Below are positions 52,274 through 62,413 of a stretch of 64,000 bases of DNA, in pieces. How positions within the stretch are numbered: the first letter of the stretch is position 1; each line of letters opens with the position of its first letter. This DNA comes from Lacimicrobium alkaliphilum (GTDB lineage Bacteria > Pseudomonadota > Gammaproteobacteria > Enterobacterales > Alteromonadaceae), in NCBI RefSeq assembly GCF_002591895.1, contig NZ_NISX01000006.1, forward strand, positions 157,115-221,114. The letters run 5' to 3'. A program made the translations under genes and the position numbers. The notes beneath the pieces are model-generated. The model searched no databases. It was not told where the DNA came from and saw only the letters and a program-made list of their open reading frames with translations.

Positions 52274-54190
52274 ATGGATTTTCACTTTACCCGTGTGCTG
52301 TGTGTATCGGCTCTGGTACTTGCCCTTTTCAGTGGCTGCAGCCAGTTAAGCTCAGACTCACCTCCCGCTCCAACCCCCGATCGTAGTTCTGTTGAGCAAT
52401 ACAGTGCTGAACAATTTTTTGAAACCCGTAACTATCGTGGCAATGACATTAATCATCGCAATGATGCGTTACTGGTAGCGTCTGATGAAAGCGGTGTTTA
52501 TAACCTGTACAAAGTATCACTGGACGGTGAAACCTGGACACCGCTGACCGATTCAAAATCCGACCCGCAGTTTCCTATCAGTTGGTTCCCCGAAGATGAT
52601 CGGGTGTTGTTCACCGCCGATCAGGGGGGGAATGAGCTGAATCACATATATGTGCGCGAAACTGATGGCACGGTGGTGGATCTGACGCCCGGAGAAGACC
52701 TTAAGGCGATGTTTTTAAAGTGGACGACTGATAATAACCTGTGGCTGGTCTCAAATGAACGTGATAACCGATATTTCGATATCTATCGCTACAATAGTGA
52801 GGATTATCAGCGGGAGCTGATGTTTGAAAATAACCTTGGTTATACCCCGCAGGCACTCAGTGATGACGGCCGCTGGCTGGCGCTGGTTAAATCCCGTAAT
52901 AATGCTGACAATGATGTCTATCTGGTAGATCTGCAACAACAGTCAGCACAGCCGGAGTTAATCACGGCTCATGACGGAGACATCTCCCATAGCGTGTATG
53001 GATTCAGTCGCGATAATCAAACCCTGGTTTTTGGCTCCAATGAGGGCTCAGAGTTTGTGCGGGCCTTTACCCATGAACTGAGTAGTGGCAAACAGCAATT
53101 ATACAGCGAGGCCGACTGGGATATCAGTTTTATAGGTTTCAGCAAAGACAACCGCTACAGAGTGGAGGCGGTAAATGCTGATGCTTCTACACAGATAAGT
53201 ATTATTGATCAAAAAACCGAACAGCCTTTGCAGCTTCCGCAGCTACCCGCCGGAGATTTGCGCGGCATCCGCTTTTCTGATGACAGCAGTATTCTGAGCT
53301 TCTATTTAAATGCCGACAACAGTCCCTCGAACCTGTATGTCTGGCATATCGGTGATGTACAGGTAAAACGTCTTACCGAAGCACTGAACCCTGCTATAGA
53401 CGAGCAGGACCTGGTGGTGAGTGAAGTCGTGCGTTTTCAGAGCTTTGATGGATTAGAAATTCCCGCACTGCAATACAAACCACACCAGGCCAGCGCACAA
53501 AATAAGGTTCCGGCGCTGATTCTGATCCACGGTGGCCCGGGTGGGCAGTCTCGCACAGGTTACAGTCCGCTGATTCAACACCTGGTCAATCATGGCTATG
53601 CGATTCTGGCAGTAAATAACCGTGGGTCGTCGGGTTATGGTAAAACGTTTTACCATCTGGACGATCTTCGCCATGGTGAAGATGACTTGCAGGATATCGT
53701 GTTTGGTAAGAACTATTTGCAAGGCATGGAGTGGATAGATGAAAAGCGTATCGGTGTAATGGGTGGCAGCTACGGTGGGTATCTGACGATGGCGGCTATG
53801 GCGTTTACCGATGAGTTTGAAGCGGGCATCAATATATTTGGTGTTACCAATTGGGTACGCACACTGACTAGTATTCCGCCGTGGTGGGAAGCGTTTCGTG
53901 AAGCACTGTATGCAGAACTGGGCGACCCTGAAAAAGATGCTGAGCGTTTACATCGAATCTCGCCGCTGTTTCATGCGGACAAAGTGCAGAATCCGGTATT
54001 GGTGGTACAGGGGGCCAATGATCCCAGAGTGTTACAGGTAGAGAGTGACGAAATGGTGGAAGCCATCCGCGCTCAGGGCGTGCCGGTGGAATATGTGTTA
54101 TTTGATGATGAAGGCCATGGTTTCTTAAAACGTGAAAACCGGATCACGGCACAGAAAGCCTATCTGAAATTCTTACAGCAGCATTTGTAG
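52274..54190 (+). CDS. S9-family prolyl oligopeptidase-type lipoprotein
   Basis: The 638-residue protein has a lipoprotein signal (LVLALFSGCSQ with the lipobox Cys at about residue 17). An N-terminal beta-propeller follows (for example NDALLVASDESGVYNLYKVS and FPISWFPEDDRVLFTADQGG). The C-terminal alpha/beta hydrolase has PALILIHGGPGGQSRTGYSP, the nucleophile in RIGVMGGSYGGYLTMAAMAF, the Asp in VLVVQGANDPRVLQ and the His in FDDEGHGFLKREN. The whole is typical of dipeptidyl- or acylaminoacyl-peptidases of family S9C. It would sit on the periplasmic side of a membrane and trim peptides. Confidence 0.9.
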   Translation: MDFHFTRVLCVSALVLALFSGCSQLSSDSPPAPTPDRSSVEQYSAEQFFETRNYRGNDINHRNDALLVASDESGVYNLYKVSLDGETWTPLTDSKSDPQFPISWFPEDDRVLFTADQGGNELNHIYVRETDGTVVDLTPGEDLKAMFLKWTTDNNLWLVSNERDNRYFDIYRYNSEDYQRELMFENNLGYTPQALSDDGRWLALVKSRNNADNDVYLVDLQQQSAQPELITAHDGDISHSVYGFSRDNQTLVFGSNEGSEFVRAFTHELSSGKQQLYSEADWDISFIGFSKDNRYRVEAVNADASTQISIIDQKTEQPLQLPQLPAGDLRGIRFSDDSSILSFYLNADNSPSNLYVWHIGDVQVKRLTEALNPAIDEQDLVVSEVVRFQSFDGLEIPALQYKPHQASAQNKVPALILIHGGPGGQSRTGYSPLIQHLVNHGYAILAVNNRGSSGYGKTFYHLDDLRHGEDDLQDIVFGKNYLQGMEWIDEKRIGVMGGSYGGYLTMAAMAFTDEFEAGINIFGVTNWVRTLTSIPPWWEAFREALYAELGDPEKDAERLHRISPLFHADKVQNPVLVVQGANDPRVLQVESDEMVEAIRAQGVPVEYVLFDDEGHGFLKRENRITAQKAYLKFLQQHL

Positions 54191-54212
54191 TCGCTGTTAT
54201 TTCAGTAGTCTC

Positions 54213-54285
54213 GCCAAGGCGCAAAGACGCAGAGAATATTAATAGTAATCTTTACAAACCTCTGCGTCTCTGCGAAATAGATCAA
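54213..54285. repeat. CTCTGCG-type palindromic repeat after the peptidase gene
   Basis: CAAAGACGCAGAGA near 54222-54235 and CTCTGCGTCTCTGCG near 54260-54274 are inverted, forming an imperfect hairpin of the same family as those at 4146, 5903 and 20015. It lies between convergent genes and may act as a 3' structure for both. Confidence 0.65.
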
Positions 54286-54333
54286 CAATCTGACAAAATC
54301 ATAGTATCCGGCCGATCCCGGGTATTGTTTAAT

Positions 54334-54397
54334 CAGCCAGACGCTGTTTCATTTCCAGACGTTTTTTATGCAGTACCGGCTCGGTATAGCCACTGGG
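54334..54397 (-). pseudogene. Remnant copy of the glcB 3' end
   Basis: This 64-bp stretch matches 54435-54498 at 59 of 64 bases, 101 bp away and in the same orientation. Read on the minus strand it encodes [20 protein letters not shown], as in the real malate synthase tail. All five differences are synonymous third-position changes, and it is followed by its own stop (GCTGATTAA). It is therefore the tail of a second, diverged malate synthase allele, not a simple fresh duplication. Nothing else of that gene remains. A recombination event that replaced or duplicated the gene end is the likely cause. Confidence 0.85.
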
Positions 54398-54429
54398 TAT
54401 ATCCAGCCAGCTATACCCCCGGGAGTGAT

Positions 54430-56601
54430 TTATCCAGCCAGACGCTGTTTCATTTCCAGGCGTTTTTTATGCAGCACAGGCTCAGTATAGCCGCTGGGCT
54501 GATTACAGCCCTCAAAGATGAGCTCTGCTGCGGCCTGAAAGGCTATGGCATTGGCGGTATCCGGTGTCATCGGAATATAATCCGGGTCGCCTTCATTCTG
54601 TTTGTCTACCAGTCTGGCCATTTTCTCCAGTGAAGCCTGAACCTGCTCGCGACTGAGAATACCGTGATGCAGCCAGTTGGCAATATGCTGGCTGGAGATA
54701 CGCAGGGTGGCTCTGTCTTCCATCAGTCCCACGTTGTTGATATCCGGTACCTTAGAACAGCCAATGCCCTGATGCACCCAGCGCACCACATAACCCAGAA
54801 TGCCCTGCACATTATTATCCAGTTCCTGTTGGATCTGTTCCGGACTGAGAGCGGTATCCGCAGGCATTAAGGGTATTTGCAGAATCTCATCCAGAACATC
54901 AAACTTTTCCGCCGCCAGTTGTTGTTGACGGGCAAACACGTCGCACTGGTGATAATGCAGGGCGTGCAGGGTGGCAGCCGTGGGTGAGGGCACCCAGGCG
55001 GTGTTGGCGCCCGCTTCGGGGTGGCCTGTTTTCGCCTTCATCATATCCGCCATCTGATCCGGGATCGGCCACATGCCTTTACCGATTTGTGCTTTACCGG
55101 ATAACCCTGATTCCAGCCCTGCCGCCACATTGGCCTTTTCGTAGGCCTGGATCCAGGCCATGGTTTTCAGCTCAGCTTTGGGCGCAAAGGCGCCGGCCAA
55201 CATACTGGTATGAATTTCATCACCGGTTCTGTCTAAAAAGCCGGTGTTAATAAAGATCACCCGTTCGCGGGCTGCCGCAATACAGGCTTTTAAGTTGACG
55301 CTGGTGCGGCGTTCTTCGTCCATAATACCCATTTTCAGGGTGTTGGCTTTCAGCCCCAGCAAAGATTCAACCCTGGCAAATAATGTGTCTGTGAAAGCCA
55401 CTTCCTCAGGCCCGTGCATCTTCGGTTTAACGATATAGACACTGCCACTGCGACTGTTTTTATAACGGCCAAGACTGAGCAGATCATGTTTGGCAATCAG
55501 GCTGGTGATCACGCCGTCCATGATCCCTTCGGGAATTTCTTCACCTCTGAATAAGATGGCACTGTTGGTCATCAGGTGGCCTACATTGCGCACCAGCATC
55601 AGGCTGCGCCCTGGCAGGCTGATACGTTCGCCAGTGGGGCGGATATACTCGCGATCCGGATTCATTCCGCGAATGCGGGTCTCTCCGCCTTTACTGATTT
55701 CGGTGCTGAGATCGCCACGCATCAGCCCTAGCCAGTTTTTATACACCAGGGTTTTGTCTTCACCATCCACTGCCGCTACGGAGTCTTCACAATCCATAAT
55801 GGTGGTCAGGGCGGATTCCATCAATACATCCTTAATGCCAGCCGGGTCGGTTTTGCCGATGGGATGATCTTTGTCGAACTGGATCTCCGCGTGTAACTGA
55901 TGATGCCTGAGTAAAATCGCGCAAGGCTGGCTGATATGACCGCGGTAGCCTGTATAAGCTGACGGGTCTTTTAAGTTGCTGGTGCTGCCATCACTGAGCG
56001 TCACCACCAGCTGGCCACCGCGGATATCATAGGCCACTGACTGTTGGTGTGAGCCCGCTGTCAGTGGTGCGATGATATCCAGCCAGGCTCTGGCCCAGGC
56101 TACTACTTTTTGTCCGCGTACCGGATTATAGGCCCCGCCTTTTTCTGCGCCGTCAGTTTCGGGGATCACGTCAGTGCCATAGGCGGCATCATACAGGCTA
56201 CCCCACCGGGCATTGGCGGCGTTTAAGGAATAGCGGGCATTGTTGATCGGCACCACCAGTTGTGGCCCGGCCATGGTGGCGATCTCCGCGTCCACATCAG
56301 CGGTACTGATCTGGCTGTCATCAGGCTGGCGCTGCAGATAGCCAATCTGTTCTAAAAAGGACTTATAGTGTGCGGCGTCAATCTCTTTATGCTGGCGATG
56401 ATAGTCATCAATCTGCTGTTGGAGTAGCTCGCGTTTTTTAAGCAGAGACTGATTCTGCGGTATCAGGTCAGCGCAGATCTGCTCAAAACCCTGCCAGAAG
56501 ACTTCTTTGTCCACATGGGTGCCGCGCAGCGCCTGCTGATTAATAAACTCAAACAATCCGGCGTCGATACTTAACTGACCTTGTTCGATTCGATCTGGCA
56601 T
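54430..56601 (-). CDS. glcB: malate synthase G
   Basis: The enzyme condenses glyoxylate and acetyl-CoA to malate. Starting at the ATG at 56601 (GAGGA upstream), the protein has 723 residues, exactly the E. coli GlcB length. The frame extends 11 codons further upstream without need. Core motifs are [73 protein letters not shown] and [18 protein letters not shown], with CDVFARQQ near the end. It forms the glyoxylate shunt with isocitrate lyase at 58714. The C-terminal codons are duplicated downstream. Confidence 0.96.
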   Translation of the reverse strand: MPDRIEQGQLSIDAGLFEFINQQALRGTHVDKEVFWQGFEQICADLIPQNQSLLKKRELLQQQIDDYHRQHKEIDAAHYKSFLEQIGYLQRQPDDSQISTADVDAEIATMAGPQLVVPINNARYSLNAANARWGSLYDAAYGTDVIPETDGAEKGGAYNPVRGQKVVAWARAWLDIIAPLTAGSHQQSVAYDIRGGQLVVTLSDGSTSNLKDPSAYTGYRGHISQPCAILLRHHQLHAEIQFDKDHPIGKTDPAGIKDVLMESALTTIMDCEDSVAAVDGEDKTLVYKNWLGLMRGDLSTEISKGGETRIRGMNPDREYIRPTGERISLPGRSLMLVRNVGHLMTNSAILFRGEEIPEGIMDGVITSLIAKHDLLSLGRYKNSRSGSVYIVKPKMHGPEEVAFTDTLFARVESLLGLKANTLKMGIMDEERRTSVNLKACIAAARERVIFINTGFLDRTGDEIHTSMLAGAFAPKAELKTMAWIQAYEKANVAAGLESGLSGKAQIGKGMWPIPDQMADMMKAKTGHPEAGANTAWVPSPTAATLHALHYHQCDVFARQQQLAAEKFDVLDEILQIPLMPADTALSPEQIQQELDNNVQGILGYVVRWVHQGIGCSKVPDINNVGLMEDRATLRISSQHIANWLHHGILSREQVQASLEKMARLVDKQNEGDPDYIPMTPDTANAIAFQAAAELIFEGCNQPSGYTEPVLHKKRLEMKQRLAG

Positions 56602-56808
56602 GGGGAAGTCCTCTTGTTGCATGGGCGATGACATAAATCTGCTCGCTTTTTATAAACTGGTCCTGCCAGTCTAGCCACCCCACCGTCTTTTGTTGAGTTT
56701 ATGAAGTCTATCTTCACTATTCACAGTGCTTATGATTGGAGCGACTTGCTCCGTTATCCTGGCTGTGCCTAAAATACCAGGGGTGCCGCAAAGCAAATGG
56801 AGTACCTG

Positions 56809-57609
56809 ATGAAATGGATGATAATAGGAGTGAGCCTCATATTCATGGCGCTGGCTTTGGTCGGCGTTTTTGAGCAACAGGAAGCGGCGCTTCCCGACTC
56901 GCATAAATCCTCTGCACCATCTTCTTTGAATCAGCGTAAGGCTGACGTTAAGCAAAACTCTGAAAATCCTTTTGCGCTTGTAACTCGTTCTCAGAATCAA
57001 CAGTCTGAACGTAGCCAACCAGGTAACGAAGTCCCCTCAACTGAGCCTGAATTGAAGCAACAGGCACGGACTGATTCAGTCGATACCGCGCTTCGCGGTT
57101 CCTCTGAGGCCAGGTCAAGCGATGAGCACTCACAGTCGACTTTTGATACGCCGGAAGAAGAGCAAGCAGAACGAACACAGATCAGTTTAAAAGCGGCTAG
57201 AGATTACTGGCCTGAGGCTATTGTTAATTATATTAAGGAACTACCTGGGGGCATCCCATATGCGATTGCCAGACATGTTAATACGATATTATTATCTGAC
57301 CAGCCCAGGCAAACTGGTATGGAGACTCAGGTTCAGGCGTATATAAAGTCTGAGTTAGGAGCTTATGGTTTGGAGAGTAACGCTACGTTGTGTCGTGATG
57401 ATCAATGCATGCTGATTTTGCTGAAGCGATACGACTCACCTCGCAGGTCTTTAGATGAGGCAATAGACTTCGGTAATGGTATGAAGCGCCAGTTTGGATT
57501 ATATCCAGAGCGAGCTTTAGTGGGAGGACATCCAGTCAACCATTCCCACCACGTGCATATAAGATTTTACAGTAAGTCGGGGCTTGGCGCTCAACCAGAA
57601 TCTGATTAA
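56809..57609 (+). CDS. Signal-anchored protein of unknown function
   Basis: The ATG at 56809 has GGAG seven bases upstream, giving 266 residues. One N-terminal hydrophobic anchor (MIIGVSLIFMALALVGVF) is followed by a long, polar, low-complexity Ser/Gln/Glu linker (residues 25-125). A C-terminal folded part starts near YWPEAIVNYIKELPGGIPYA and includes NATLCRDDQCMLILLKRYDS, with a Cys pair that may form a disulfide. I do not recognise the family. Base composition looks somewhat richer in A+T than its neighbours. It sits between glcB and the LysR gene, whose stop it overlaps tail to tail, and may be a recent addition to the locus. Confidence 0.6.
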   Translation: MKWMIIGVSLIFMALALVGVFEQQEAALPDSHKSSAPSSLNQRKADVKQNSENPFALVTRSQNQQSERSQPGNEVPSTEPELKQQARTDSVDTALRGSSEARSSDEHSQSTFDTPEEEQAERTQISLKAARDYWPEAIVNYIKELPGGIPYAIARHVNTILLSDQPRQTGMETQVQAYIKSELGAYGLESNATLCRDDQCMLILLKRYDSPRRSLDEAIDFGNGMKRQFGLYPERALVGGHPVNHSHHVHIRFYSKSGLGAQPESD

Positions 57610-58544
57610 GCCTGTTTCTTCGCTATTTCAATAATCAACCGGCGCAGCCAGATATGTCCGGCGTCGTGTTGTAGCAGCGCGCTCCAGGCCATTTTCAGGG
57701 CAATAGGCGGAATATCAAAGGGCGGTTCGAGGATCACCATATTGGGATCATCTTTATGAATGCTGGCGGCGCGACTTGGCAGGGTAGCCACCAGATTCTG
57801 CTCCCGTGCCAGCTGCAATGCCACATGGTAGTGGCGGGTAAACACGCGGATACGGCGCTTTTTGCCCAGTTTGGACAGCTCCAAATCAACCCAGCCAAGC
57901 TTTTGCACTTCATTAGGATCGATGCCTACACCCACACCAAAGCCGGTTTTACTGACCCAGATATGCTGGGCACTTAAATACTTATCCAGGGTAAAGTCTT
58001 TCACTACCGGATTGAGTTTATTCACCACACAGGAAAAGGTGTCATACCACAATACCTTTTGGTGAAACGACAATGGCAGCTCTTCAAAGCGGTTAATGGC
58101 CATATCCACTTTGCCATGTTCCACATCGTGAAAGGTCACATCACTGGGGGTGATCACATCCAGTGTAATACCCGGTGCCTGCTGATTAAGCTGGCGCACC
58201 ACCTCTAGCAGCAAAGTGGACTCGGCGTAGTCACTCGCCATGATCCTGAAGGTGCGCTCTGAGGTTTTCGGATCAAACTCGGTCTGCGGTTGGATCGCCG
58301 ATTCCAGCTTTGACAGTGCATCTCTGACCACAGGCTGCAACTGTAATGCCCGCTGAGTGGGAGTCATGCCCTCACTGGTGCGTACCAGAATAGGATCGGC
58401 GAGCAGATCGCGCAGGCGTTTCAAGCCGTTACTCATGGCAGGTTGGGTGATACTGAGCTGATTGGCGGCACGGGTTACGCTGCGCTCACGCATCAGCACA
58501 TCGAAATACACCAGTAAATTCAGATCCATTTTGGATATATTCAT
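57606..58544 (-). CDS. LysR-family regulator, probable controller of the glyoxylate shunt
   Basis: The 312-residue LTTR has the HTH LNLLVYFDVLMRERSVTRAA and LSITQPAMSNGLKRLRDLLA, then the PBP-type effector domain (FRIMASDYAESTLLLEVVRQ). It resembles the NodD/LinR-like group by its VYFDVLMRERSVTRAA start. It is divergent from aceA across 169 bp that contain a T-N11-A type palindrome. That arrangement is typical of a LysR regulator and its target. The ligand is unknown and regulation of aceA is inferred. Confidence 0.85.
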   Translation of the reverse strand: MNISKMDLNLLVYFDVLMRERSVTRAANQLSITQPAMSNGLKRLRDLLADPILVRTSEGMTPTQRALQLQPVVRDALSKLESAIQPQTEFDPKTSERTFRIMASDYAESTLLLEVVRQLNQQAPGITLDVITPSDVTFHDVEHGKVDMAINRFEELPLSFHQKVLWYDTFSCVVNKLNPVVKDFTLDKYLSAQHIWVSKTGFGVGVGIDPNEVQKLGWVDLELSKLGKKRRIRVFTRHYHVALQLAREQNLVATLPSRAASIHKDDPNMVILEPPFDIPPIALKMAWSALLQHDAGHIWLRRLIIEIAKKQA

Positions 58545-58546
58545 AA

Positions 58547-58571
58547 ATAAAATACCGAATATGAATTTTAT
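58547..58571. promoter_or_regulatory. Candidate LysR-type operator
   Basis: ATAAAAT, 11 bases, ATTTTAT forms a perfect 7-bp inverted repeat with T-N11-A symmetry. It lies between the divergent LysR start at 58544 and the aceA start at 58714, the expected place for autoregulation and activation of aceA. Confidence 0.55.
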
Positions 58572-58591
58572 AAATTGGTTGAATTATAGGG

Positions 58592-58633
58592 TGTCCGACT
58601 ATGCTTGTCAGCAACAGATTCGGCTGTCGGACA
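58592..58633. promoter_or_regulatory. TGTCCGAC/GTCGGACA inverted repeat upstream of aceA
   Basis: TGTCCGAC at 58592-58599 and GTCGGACA at 58626-58633 are exact inverted octamers spaced 26 bp apart, about 80 bp before the aceA start. They could form a hairpin in the leader RNA or be a dimeric regulator site. Confidence 0.45.
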
Positions 58634-58713
58634 AATCCGGCGCAAGACAAAAATCTGATTCACAACAAGTTTGAAAGCATTACGCCAGCGGCGTTAAATA
58701 CCGGAGAAACCCT

Positions 58714-60309
58714 ATGTCAAGCTATCAACAGGATATCGAACAGTTCAGACAATTGCTTAAAGAGCGTCAGACCTGGAACGCCATTAACCCTGAATATGCG
58801 GCACGTATGAAAGCCCAGAACCGTTTTCAGAGCAGTCTGGACATTGCCCGCTACACCGCCGGTATTATGCGCCGCGATATGGACGAATATGACGCTAATC
58901 CCGCCAATTATACTCAGTCTCTGGGTTGCTGGCATGGCTTTATCGGCCAGCAGAAGATGCTGTCGATCAAAAAACATCATGGCAATACCAACAAGCGCTA
59001 CTTGTATCTTTCCGGCTGGATGATTGCCGCCCTGCGCAGTGAGTTTGGTCCATTGCCGGATCAGTCAATGCACGAGAAGACCTCGGTGCCGGCGCTGATT
59101 GAAGAGCTGTATACCTTCCTGCGTCAGGCCGATGCACGCGAGCTGGGCCATTTATTCCAGGCACTGGATCAGGCCAATGCCGCCGGCGATATGGTTAAAG
59201 CCCAGGGAATTCAGCGTGAGATTGACAATTACCAGACCCATGTGGTGCCGATTATTGCCGATATCGACGCTGGCTTTGGTAACGAAGAAGCCACCTATCT
59301 GCTGGCGAAAAAGATGATTGAAGCCGGTGCCTGCTGTATTCAGATCGAAAATCAGGTGTCTGATGCCAAACAATGTGGTCACCAGGACGGCAAAGTGACG
59401 GTGCCCCATGAGGATTTTCTGGCCAAGATAAACGCCGTACGTTACGCCTTTCTGGAACTCGGTGTTGAGGAAGGTGTGATTGTGGCCCGTACTGACTCAC
59501 TGGGTGCAGGTCTTACTCAAAAGGTACCGGTATCGAAAGAGCCCGGTGATCTGGCTTCACAATATACCGTCTTTCTGGAAACCACACCGGTAAATGGTGT
59601 CGAGGATCTGGCAGAGGGTGATACCGCCATGAAGATCGATGGCAAGCTGGTTAAACCCGTGCGTCTGCCCAATGGTCTGTATAAATTTATAGCCGGAAGT
59701 GGTGAAGATCGTGTAGTACTGGACTGTATCACCAGCCTGCAAAACGGTGCCGACTTACTGTGGATTGAAACGGAGAAACCCCATATCGGGCAGATCGCCG
59801 GTATGGTAAACCGGATCCGTGAAGCCGTGCCAAACGCCAAGCTGGTGTACAACAACTCGCCGTCATTCAACTGGACATTAAGCTTCCGCCAGCAAATTTT
59901 TGATCTCTGGAGTGAGCAGGGCAAAGATGTCAGTGCTTACAACAGAGAAAATCTGATGAGCATCGAATACGATTTGTCGGAACTTGCTCAGGAAGCCGAT
60001 GCTAAGATCCGTAGCTTCCAGGCGGATGCGGCGAAAGAGGCGGGTATTTTCCACCATCTGATTACCTTACCCACTTATCACACGGCTGCGTTGTCTACCG
60101 ATAATCTGGCCAAAGGTTATTTCGGTGACCAGGGTATGCTGGCCTATGTGGAAGGTGTCCAGCGTCGTGAAATCCGTGAAGGTCTTGCCTGTGTTAAACA
60201 TCAGGACATGGCGGGCTCTAACCTGGGAGATGATCACAAAGAGTACTTCAGTGGTGAGCAGGCGCTTAAAGCCTCGGGTGACAATAACACCATGAACCAG
60301 TTTGGCTAA
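58714..60309 (+). CDS. aceA: isocitrate lyase
   Basis: The enzyme splits isocitrate into succinate and glyoxylate. The 531-residue form is the longer Pseudomonas-type ICL, not the 434-residue E. coli type. Motifs are PIIADIDAGFGNEEATYLLA, the active-site region CCIQIENQVSDAKQCGHQDG with the catalytic Cys (KQCGH), VIVARTDSLGAGL and LVYNNSPSFNWTLSFRQQIF. GGAG precedes the ATG. It ends before a strong intrinsic terminator. The partner enzyme GlcB is encoded at 54430. Confidence 0.96.
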   Translation: MSSYQQDIEQFRQLLKERQTWNAINPEYAARMKAQNRFQSSLDIARYTAGIMRRDMDEYDANPANYTQSLGCWHGFIGQQKMLSIKKHHGNTNKRYLYLSGWMIAALRSEFGPLPDQSMHEKTSVPALIEELYTFLRQADARELGHLFQALDQANAAGDMVKAQGIQREIDNYQTHVVPIIADIDAGFGNEEATYLLAKKMIEAGACCIQIENQVSDAKQCGHQDGKVTVPHEDFLAKINAVRYAFLELGVEEGVIVARTDSLGAGLTQKVPVSKEPGDLASQYTVFLETTPVNGVEDLAEGDTAMKIDGKLVKPVRLPNGLYKFIAGSGEDRVVLDCITSLQNGADLLWIETEKPHIGQIAGMVNRIREAVPNAKLVYNNSPSFNWTLSFRQQIFDLWSEQGKDVSAYNRENLMSIEYDLSELAQEADAKIRSFQADAAKEAGIFHHLITLPTYHTAALSTDNLAKGYFGDQGMLAYVEGVQRREIREGLACVKHQDMAGSNLGDDHKEYFSGEQALKASGDNNTMNQFG

Positions 60310-60325
60310 CTTGCCATAACAACCC

Positions 60326-60352
60326 AAAGCCGGGCATCGCCCGGCTTTGTTG
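60326..60352. terminator. Intrinsic terminator after aceA
   Basis: AAAGCCGGGC, loop ATC, GCCCGGCTTT is a perfect 10-bp stem followed by GTTGT. It lies 16 bases after the aceA stop and 36 bases before the convergent histidine kinase stop, so it may serve both directions. Confidence 0.85.
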
Positions 60353-60388
60353 TATGCGTAGTCAGGTTAATTCCGTCAGGTTACAGCG

Positions 60389-62413
60389 TTACTCTGCTAC
60401 CTGAAGTTGAACAGGCAGGCGGATAACAAAACAAGCTCCGCTACTGGCATCTTCACAGGAAAGTTCTCCCTTAAGAACATGAACGACGGCGTTATAGATG
60501 ATATTCAGGCCCAGCCCTAGCTTACCCTGGCCCAGTTGGCTGGTATAAAAAGGATCAAATATCTGTTGTTGTTTGTCTTTGCTGATCCCCGCACCATTGT
60601 CCCGATAAGTTATAATCACCTGTTCCATTTTGCGCTCGATATAAATTGTGACTCTGGGAGAGTCTTGCTCTGAAAAACCATGGGAGCAGGAGTTATCTAA
60701 CAGCTGCGAAATAACTTTCAATAGTACCTCTGGGTGAGAAAAGATCTCAACATTGTCTCCTTCCAATAACACCTCTACATGTACAGGAAGGCTTTGGCGA
60801 AGCAGTGGCAGTTTGTCTCGCAAATAACTGAGGACTTCGAACTGATCGGATTCACTCGAGTCCAGACTAGCGGAAATCGTTTTAAACCTGGCGATCATAT
60901 CGGCCGCCCGGGCTGAATTTCTGGCGGTTAACGTCAACATTTCGGCGGCTTCATCAAGGAAACGCCTTAGTTGATTACTACTTAGCTGTCGCTCGGTTAG
61001 TTTTACCCGGATCTTGCTAAGCTTGTCCTCCAGGCACGACGCAGAGGTCACCACCAGGCCCAATGGCGTGTTGAGCTGATGGGCCATACCGGATACCAGT
61101 GTTGTCATTGCTGACATTTTTTCCGCTTCCAGTAGCTGTTTCTGGGTGTGCTTAAGGTCGCCAAGAGTGGCTGTCAGAATACGGTTCTGGCTCCTGATCC
61201 GGAGAATGAAAAAGGTGGTAAGCAAGGCAATAACAGATACTGAAATGATGACTATTAACAACTGAGTCCGGGCGGCTTCGGTGTTTGCTTTATGTAGCTC
61301 ATTTTCCTGTGTTAAGCGTACGATGTCTTTCTCTTTTGTGGCCATATTCATCTGTGCTGCATAAAAGGCGACACCGGTGGCAGCTTGTTTCTCCAGCAAA
61401 TCAAATTTACTCTGCATATATTGGTCTGACGCATCCAGCGCTTTTTGCCAGTTCTCCAGCTGCTTGTGGTATTCCCGCAATAGCTGGTAGGCCTCGGCTT
61501 TTTCCTGCAACCGACCCAGGGTGGTGCTGAGGTCTATGGCCTCGTTCAGCAGGCTCAGTGTGGTGGCGCTATCTTTTTGTTGAATATGAAGTCTTGCCAG
61601 GTCAATTTGTGGGGCAATACTGTCTGCCAGACCTTTACCCTGGCGGCGAATGTCGATGGCTTGTCGAAGATGATATTCTGCCCGTTGCCCCTGCTGCAGG
61701 GCCATATAAGTGCGGCCTAAATTGTGGTGAGACCACGAGCTATGGTAGGTAAATCCATGCGCTTCACGAAGTTGCAGACTTCGAAGGTGGTAGGAGAGCG
61801 CCTTTTGCCATTGCTCCAGACCGAAATAGGCTTCACCTATGTTGTTGAGTCCAACCGCCTTTTGCGAGGGAAGCTGACGTTCTTCTGCATCCTGATAAAA
61901 ACGCGTGAAATAATCCAGTGCCTCCTCGTAACGGCCAAGTTTCAGATAGATATTGCCGATATTATTCTCTGTCTGGCGCAGATATTGTTCGGTGTCCATC
62001 AGGCCCGCGATATGATAGCTACTGAGGTAGTTTTCCAGTGCTCTTTCGTACATATTCAGGCGGCTAAAAGCACCAGCTGTCAGGCTGTAATAGCTAAACA
62101 GGATTGTCGGGTCAGATACTCTGGCGCTCATCAGCTTGCATTGCGAAAGTGTATCAATGGCACTGTTGACGTCATCTGTCTGAATCTGAAACCAGGCCTT
62201 ACCGTACAACAGCCGGATTTGCTGGGCCACAGTCAGTTTGTGCACATGCCCTGCCAGAATGTCATTGGTTTTGCTGATTGCCCTGGAAGGGGACTTCGAT
62301 GACACCTTGTTGATCTCATTTCTGAGTTGCTCGAATTCCGCCTCGGTGTAAGGGTCCGCCAGTGCGAAGAACACCGGTAATGAAAGCAAGAGGACTAGCC
62401 ATCGATAAAGCAT
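60389..62413 (-). CDS. TPR-containing sensor histidine kinase
   Basis: The ATG at 62413 starts a signal-like helix (LYRWLVLLLSLPVFFALADP), giving 674 residues. Residues 30-370 are periplasmic TPR repeats (for example YEEALDYFTRFYQDAEERQL and WQKALSYHLRSLQLREAHGF). A transmembrane helix follows (LIVIISVSVIALLTTFFIL). The kinase core begins with the phospho-acceptor GMAHQLNTPLGLVVTSASCL and ends with the ATPase motifs LLDNSCSHGF, ITYRDNGAGISKDKQQQIFD and GLGLNIIYNAVVHVL. No response-regulator gene is adjacent, so the partner is unknown. The stimulus may be a periplasmic protein or peptide bound by the TPR part. Confidence 0.9.
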   Translation of the reverse strand: MLYRWLVLLLSLPVFFALADPYTEAEFEQLRNEINKVSSKSPSRAISKTNDILAGHVHKLTVAQQIRLLYGKAWFQIQTDDVNSAIDTLSQCKLMSARVSDPTILFSYYSLTAGAFSRLNMYERALENYLSSYHIAGLMDTEQYLRQTENNIGNIYLKLGRYEEALDYFTRFYQDAEERQLPSQKAVGLNNIGEAYFGLEQWQKALSYHLRSLQLREAHGFTYHSSWSHHNLGRTYMALQQGQRAEYHLRQAIDIRRQGKGLADSIAPQIDLARLHIQQKDSATTLSLLNEAIDLSTTLGRLQEKAEAYQLLREYHKQLENWQKALDASDQYMQSKFDLLEKQAATGVAFYAAQMNMATKEKDIVRLTQENELHKANTEAARTQLLIVIISVSVIALLTTFFILRIRSQNRILTATLGDLKHTQKQLLEAEKMSAMTTLVSGMAHQLNTPLGLVVTSASCLEDKLSKIRVKLTERQLSSNQLRRFLDEAAEMLTLTARNSARAADMIARFKTISASLDSSESDQFEVLSYLRDKLPLLRQSLPVHVEVLLEGDNVEIFSHPEVLLKVISQLLDNSCSHGFSEQDSPRVTIYIERKMEQVIITYRDNGAGISKDKQQQIFDPFYTSQLGQGKLGLGLNIIYNAVVHVLKGELSCEDASSGACFVIRLPVQLQVAE

